DNA of 64,000 nt, from the NCBI GenBank assembly GCA_003117195.1, contig BDSI01000025.1, positions 1,134,898-1,198,897 of the forward strand, written 5' to 3'. The DNA comes from Eudorina sp. 2006-703-Eu-15. Its lineage: Eukaryota; Chlorophyta; Chlorophyceae; Chlamydomonadales; Volvocaceae. The translations under genes were made by a program, and so were the position numbers. The notes below the pieces were generated by a model. It saw only the letters and a program-made list of their open reading frames with translations, was not told the origin of the DNA and did no database searches. Positions 59,101 through 64,000 of this stretch are shown in pieces (positions within the stretch are counted from its first letter, which is position 1; each line of letters starts with the position of its first letter).

Positions 59101-62100
59101 GTCGATATATAGGCTACGTAGGCAAGGAATGAATGAATGAACGAATGTTACAGCGGACAAGGAATATCAAGCAATGAAGCGCAAGCCTTGCATGCGATGC
59201 GTAATACATACATTGTATTTAATATCATACCGGATGTATGTCGACCCCGTACGTGCACACCCACAGATGCACGTAATCTAGTGGCATGCAGCAAGAGACC
59301 TACAGCACTAATCTACACGTGGAAGGACCCAACGAGCAACATAGACTGGCAGCTATGTCGAGGTGCGTACGGCGCTTTTGACGGTAGTGTGGAGGTGAGG
59401 GCTGTGAGATTATGCCGGGAGTTGTACGCGTTTAAATGTCAACAAGTAGGGGGTCGGCTTCCTTCGTTGAAGCCGGAAAAGGGCGGGGCCCCCTACAATC
59501 CGTACAGGTCGCTTGCTTTACAACGAAAACTCTATTACCGCGCAAGAGTGTGAGAGATTGAAAGGGTGCCATTGAGGGTGTCGTTGATGTTGAAGGTGGA
59601 TCGGCGTGTATAGATTCAGCAAGCTCAAGCAGGTAGGTAGCCCCGAAACCAACCTGCAGTACACGGCGGTCATGGCATCTGCATTATCACTATCGTAACG
59701 CTAGTCGCCTCTGCACTACCACATCCGTCTGTCAAGCAGATGATCACAAATCAAGCTTGAAGCATTCTGGCCGTGAAACTGTCGTTGTTTGGTCCGTCGG
59801 CAAGCTTGCAACCCTTCTGCTGCACGCGTGCAGCAGACGTGGACCTCTAAAGTTTGCTACAATAGTTACATAGCAATGTAAAGCAAAAGCAGGGTGCAAA
59901 AAAGTCGCGGTGAGAGCCGGACTTCGGGCCATCGAAACTGGAGAACTCCTTGGTACTCGGTATGCTATCCCTTTGCATCTTGAAACTTTGATTCAATACA
60001 TAATGTTGAATTGTATTCATCTGGCAAAACAGAAAGACAAATCTTGGTGTTGGTGGCATCTTGATGTTCAAACATCAGAACACTATGGAAGTTCAATTTA
60101 GCACGCGCCACCTGCCCCTAATCCAAGTATTCATCACGCGGCACCTGTTGCAACAAATATGAGCGCGAGAGGCGTTGGGTGAATGTTGACTCGGGTCCAT
60201 GGAGACCGCGGAGCTTTACTTTGACCGTTTGTGCGCAAAGAATTTTTTTCAGCCAAACCAAAGTTACCTTGCAATAGAGGACCATTAATATGACAAACAC
60301 AGCGAATTAGTTTAGCGGATAATGAACGTTTTGCCGTTACCGGACGGACCACGGACACACGGACACACGGACATGGGCAATCCTAGGGGGCGGGGCCCCC
60401 CGAACGCGCTTCGCGCTGGGGCCCCGCCCAAAAATGTCTAAGGAGTAATGCAGCAGTTGCTACAATAACTACGTTTCTGCGTCGCTGCTGGACCGACGCC
60501 TACCGTACGTGCACGTAGATACTTAGGCGTTCGAGCGAGCAAAGTAATTTACGCTAGTACTTCAGCAATTTATGCTAGTAAGCGATCGAAGTAATATACG
60601 TATGTAGGTGACATGCAGGGGTGGTGCGTGGTAGCTGCTGGGTCATGGCTAGGATGTCTGTATGTGTGGGTTGACCCCCTCCCCCCGTGCTTGACTTTAT
60701 CCACTTCATTATTCTGGGGACCCCGCCGGTTGCTGTATGTGCCATCCCTTTGGTTGTGTTGCCTCGCTGAGCGCCTCTGCTTGCGTAGGTGGCTGCATTG
60801 GTGGTGTAATAACCCTCTGTAATTTATGCTTGCGGCGTGATGATCCCTTTTCGGGGTCCACAGTAACGTTGATTCATTCATTCATTCATAGTTGTTTGCT
60901 TTGCCGGCAAGACTCCGACGCCACATACATACATCTAAAGCAGTGCACGACTGCCCTTGCCGGTTCCAAATACACTCTCTACACCCTCAGAGTACGCGGC
61001 ATCTCCCGTGGGAATCAGTATCTGCTTCAACCGCAACAACTGCAGCAGCGGTGTCGTGTTTAGTACGCTCAACGCACTCGATGCTCTCAATGGTGATCGC
61101 GATGATTACAGCTTAGATCCGAACGAAGATATGCTTTCGGCGGCGTCATACTCTGGAGCTGGTATGAGCGACGAGGACATGCAAGCGTTCACGCTAGAGA
61201 CATATGGTGAGTGATACGGTTTATATTATTATGAGTAGTGCATCGAAGTAATATTGCAAATGATTGCAGGTGCAGCGGAGCAACGAAAGGATGAATAATG
61301 CGAGTAGCAAGCAAGCGCGCGCGCTTCGTTTGTTCGTTGCTCCAGCCAGCAGTGTGCTTAACAAGCAATACACATACGTACGTAGGCTATTTATCTGTCG
61401 TTAGTTCTTAGTGCCTTGGTGTAACGAACACCCTACAAGTCGGGGATCGGCTTCCTCAAAGCCGGAAAAAGGGCGGGGCCCCCTCCAATCCGTACAGGCC
61501 GCTTGCTTTACAACGAAAACTCTGTTACCGCGCAAGAGTGTGAGATAGTGAAAGGGTGCCATTGAGGGTGTCGTTGACGTTGAAGGTGGATCGGCGTGCA
61601 TAGATTCAACAAGCTCATCAAACTGTTACTCAAACAGGTACGTAGGTAGCCCCGAAACCAACCTGATGTACGCGCCGCCGACAACGATCACCGACTCGGC
61701 ATTATCGCAACGCTAGACGCCTCTGCACTACCACATTCGTCTGTCAAGCAGATGATCACAAAGCAAGCTTGAAACATTCTTGTTTTGCCGTGTAACTTTA
61801 GTTGTTTGGTCCGTCGGCAAGCATGCAACCCTTCAGTTGCACGCCCGCAGCAGACGTGAACCTCTAAAGATTGTGATCAATAGTTGCATAGCAAATGTAA
61901 GGCAAGGACAGGGTGCGAAAAAGCCGCGGTGTGACCCGGACTTCGGGCAATTGGAACTGCAGGTACTCGGCATGCTATCCATTTGCATTTTGAAAAGTTG
62001 TTTCAATAATACGTATTGTATGTTGAATTGTATTCAGATGGCAAGACAATAAGGTAAATCTTGATGTTGGTAGGTGGCATCTTGATGTTCAAATACCAGG

Positions 62101-64000
62101 ATGGACACTATGAAAATTTAATTTAGCATGCTTCGCCCGTCCCTAGCTCAAGTAATCAACACGCGGCACCTGTTGAAACAAATAAGAGCGCGAGAGGCGT
62201 TGGGTTGACGTTGACATGGGTCCATGGAGACCGCGGAGCTTTACTTTGACCGTTTGTGCACATAGCTAAACCAAAGATACCTTGCAATAGAGGGCAATCA
62301 ATATGACAAACCTGATTGCATCTGAGGACTTTTACAAGTACGAATGCTTGCGTTTTGCGGACATAATTTTGGGTCGACAACGGTCTTCGTAACTTGGGTT
62401 CGTCGTCATGACGATCACTAATCAGTGCCCCGCAGCGCCATATATAACGAAGTATTTTCATTCTTTATTACCAAGGTTGTCGTTTCATGTAACAAACCGG
62501 GAGGCGTCTTACGAACACGCAGAGTTTTTCCCAGCCAGAATTTTAGATATTTATGCACGTGTATATATGTATACATGTATAGCTATCCATGTATGTATAT
62601 AGGTGTGTGTGTATAAGCTAGTCGGATGTCCCGTTCCTGGTGTAGTCCGTAGATTACATGGATATATAGATGCATGGTCGTTCCAACTTTGAATGTACAC
62701 TTAACGAACTTGTGTTTCCATCCGTCGATTATTGAATGATCGTTTCCGCGCGCAGGCGGTGCCCCTGGGGTGTATCGTTTAGTCGACCACAGCGGACGTT
62801 GTGTTACTGCAGTGAACAATGGGCACCGTAATTATCTTGCACCGAACAGCGCCTACATGTTCTACATGATCGCCGGGCGATGCAGCCAGGGTGATGACCC
62901 TGCGCAACAGTTCAAGTTCATTGATAATGGAGTTGCTTCGAATTCTCTCCAGAATGGGTATGTGTGTATGAGCGGGGCGAATGGAACGGAAAGAACCGAA
63001 CATTTGTAAGCCTACGTCGTATGTAATTGCCTGAACGGTTGCCTTCTACATGTCTGCTTCCTGGCACGCAGGATGCTGATATCGTTGGTAGCTGATCCCA
63101 GTCTTTGCATCACCTATCCCTCGGAGGACATCTACTGGCACTGGTCTCTGGGGCTTGGTACCTGCGACTGTACCACCGGTGCCGATGACTGTGAATCTCA
63201 AAATTTCCAGGTGTTCCCAATAAGTAAGTTCGATCGACGATTGATCATATGTATAATATATACCGGGGCAGCTGATGGTATATATATATACGGTATCGTT
63301 GGTGTTCCTGCCGCACTCGCGATCGTCACCTCGCTGCACAGTCGGCTGCGCTCCGTGCATCTCACAATCCTTTAACAAAAAAATTCTTTTTTATAGACTC
63401 AATTCGATGGCTCGTGCTTCACTCGCAGCTGCATATCATAGCTTGGATGCAATGCACTTGTATAAGGTGTGGCTCCAAAGTTTCTGCCGCTTATTGCACG
63501 AAGTACTAAATACAATAATATACATTATGAAAGGTTATGGTGAGGAAGCCTCGGCTGTTGCCGTTGGCTGTCACCGATGACCCGCGGGGTCCGCTGTAAC
63601 ACCCTTAATAAAAATTACATATAGACAGGCAAACGGCTCAGAACGAAATCAAGTAATCGACCAATAATATGGGTATGTGAGACCTCACAATGTGCAATGT
63701 ATTAAATGTAAATAAAACTAAATATACAATTTGCATCCATCTGTCCGTTCCATGATATGCATTCGCAGACTGCCCATGGTCATCGACAGACGTACCACCC
63801 GGGAACTACACGTCATTCTGCGAGGAGTGCTCCATTTCTGAGACATGGTGTGAGCTACAGTGCAGCTGCCCGACCCTCGACTTGCGAAGGCTCACGCGGG
63901 GCGGCGAAGAAATAGAAAGGCTTAGACCGTACAACTGTCCACAGGGCCTCGGCTTGGAGCCTGCTGTCGTAACCGTCATCGATGAAGGAATGCTTCTACG
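56127..64000 (+). CDS. Secreted multi-domain protein: PAN/apple-like, beta-trefoil lectin-like and CVNH-like modules (3' end beyond window)
   Basis: Model exons: 56127-56232, 56894-57157, 59267-59362, 60991-61206, 62756-63005, 63072-63223, 63769 to the edge; at least 438 aa. All introns are GT-AG and phases agree (1,1,1,1,2,1). Residues 1-33 are a signal peptide (hydrophobic ILALVFLTMHTAFA). Exon 2 (VEIDTDNFGNDILDVPVYNA followed by two Cys pairs) resembles a PAN/apple domain. Exons 5-6 resemble a ricin-type beta-trefoil sugar-binding fold: VYRLVDHSGRCVTA, CSQGDDPAQQFKFIDNG (QxW-like), and later CESQNFQVF. Exon 7 has GNYTSFCEECSIS...CELQCSC (residues 373-395), the spacing of a cyanovirin-N homology domain. 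These suggest a secreted carbohydrate-binding protein of the cell surface or matrix. Exon 3 is the least certain; exon 2 could splice directly to exon 4. The lectin assignments rest on short motifs and are inference. Confidence 0.7.
57790..58420. repeat. Duplicated blocks in intron 2 of the lectin-like gene
   Basis: Two blocks are present twice about 310-445 bp apart: CTTGCTCAGGGTGTAGC...CCGCAATCTA (57903 and 58349) and GCCGAAGCTTCCTCACCATA followed by GGCGCACCGGAC (about 58077 and 58390). The first of the latter follows a dispersed-motif copy at 58027. Confidence 0.7.
58027..58107 (+). repeat. Element end, plus orientation (TTACGGCGGACCCCG...)
   Basis: This reads TTACGGCGGACCCCGCGGGT, CATCGGTGACAGCCAACG, then GCGACAGCCGAAGCTTCCTC. 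The same sequence in reverse orientation is at 63535-63600, in a different intron of the same gene. Confidence 0.8.
59447..60299. repeat. Direct repeat of about 0.85 kb, copy 1 (intron 3)
   Basis: It shares long stretches with 61434-62311, including GCTTGCTTTACAACGAAAAC, CGCGCAAGAGTGTGAGA, GAAAGGGTGCCATTGAGGGT, GTCAAGCAGATGATCACAAA, GAGCGCGAGAGGCGTTGGGT and GCGGAGCTTTACTTTGACCG. It starts near a CGGCTTC/GAAGCCG hairpin with GGGCGGGGCCCCC. No protein is encoded. Confidence 0.9.
60380..60436. repeat. GC-rich palindromic block, likely element end
   Basis: CTAGGGGGCGGGGCCCCCC is followed by CGCGCTTCGCGCTGGGGCCC. It resembles the GGGCGGGGCCCCC start of the neighbouring 0.85-kb repeats. The flanking ACGGACACACGGACACACGG is a short 10-bp tandem repeat. 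Confidence 0.5.
61434..62311. repeat. Direct repeat of about 0.85 kb, copy 2 (intron 4)
   Basis: Second copy of the 59447-60299 repeat in the same orientation, diverged by substitutions and small indels (for example an added CATCAAACTGTTACTCAAAC stretch near 61616). Both copies lie in introns of the lectin-like gene. Confidence 0.9.
63535..63600 (-). repeat. Element end, minus orientation
   Basis: On the minus strand it reads TTACAGCGGACCCCGCGGGT, CATCGGTGACAGCCAACGGC, AACAGCCGAGGCTTCCTCAC. It is an inverted counterpart of 58027-58107, within intron 6 of the lectin-like gene. Confidence 0.8.

Noticed and set aside
59447..62311. Possible pair of LTRs of one retrotransposon around exon 4
   Set aside because: The two 0.85-kb copies flank a bona fide exon and no gag or pol sequence lies between them; the ends are not TG...CA and no target duplication was found.

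Overview
The window is nuclear DNA from a volvocine (chlamydomonadalean) green alga. The evidence is GC-rich coding sequence with Ala/Gly/Gln/Pro-rich insertions inside conserved domains, many short GT-AG introns with C-rich acceptors, TGTAA-type polyadenylation signals, very many mini- and microsatellites, and a cytosolic ribosomal protein S27 of green-plant type. The species cannot be fixed from the sequence alone. Exon models below were built by hand from splice consensus, reading phase and family conservation.

Layout. 1-1552: inverted partial copy of a composite repeat found at 42.1-47.8 kb. 1553-3584: a 38-bp minisatellite running directly into a MYND zinc-finger exon (to 4546). 4.55-7.78 kb: no gene I can name. 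7780-8607 (+): eS27/RPS27, complete, 86 aa. 9082-12221 (-): a mitochondrial-type SAM methyltransferase of the OMS1/METTL7 kind, eight exons. 12516-22584 (+): a very large AASDH/ACSF4-type enzyme (adenylation domain, carrier domain, PQQ-type propeller), sharing a 294-bp divergent promoter with the methyltransferase. 24417-27080 (-): a divergent-PAP2 (DUF212) membrane protein whose last three introns end in copies of one sequence. 28060-31551 (+): a multipass membrane protein with an acidic tract and Lys/Pro repeats. 32043-34031 (+): a single-pass RING-finger protein. 36933-38357 (+): a 105-aa single-pass membrane protein.

From about 38.4 to 56.1 kb the window is mainly repetitive or unassigned. 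It holds a 5.7-kb array of units carrying splice-site-like signals (42.1-47.8 kb), several minisatellites, and a 612-bp Harbinger-like MITE at 54.7 kb. From 56127 to the right edge an open-ended secreted protein (+) has a signal peptide, a PAN/apple-like module, a beta-trefoil lectin-like module and a cyanovirin-N-like (CVNH) module. Its long introns have collected several dispersed repeats.

The genes do not form one pathway. Recognisable relationships are local: a head-to-head methyltransferase/AASDH pair, a tail-to-tail RPS27/methyltransferase pair, a head-to-head DUF212/multipass pair, and two neighbouring membrane proteins (multipass plus RING). The least expected items are the shared 3' intron ends in the DUF212 gene, the tandem exon-intron-like cassettes, the minisatellite made of acceptor-like units beside the MYND exon, and the secreted multi-lectin architecture.
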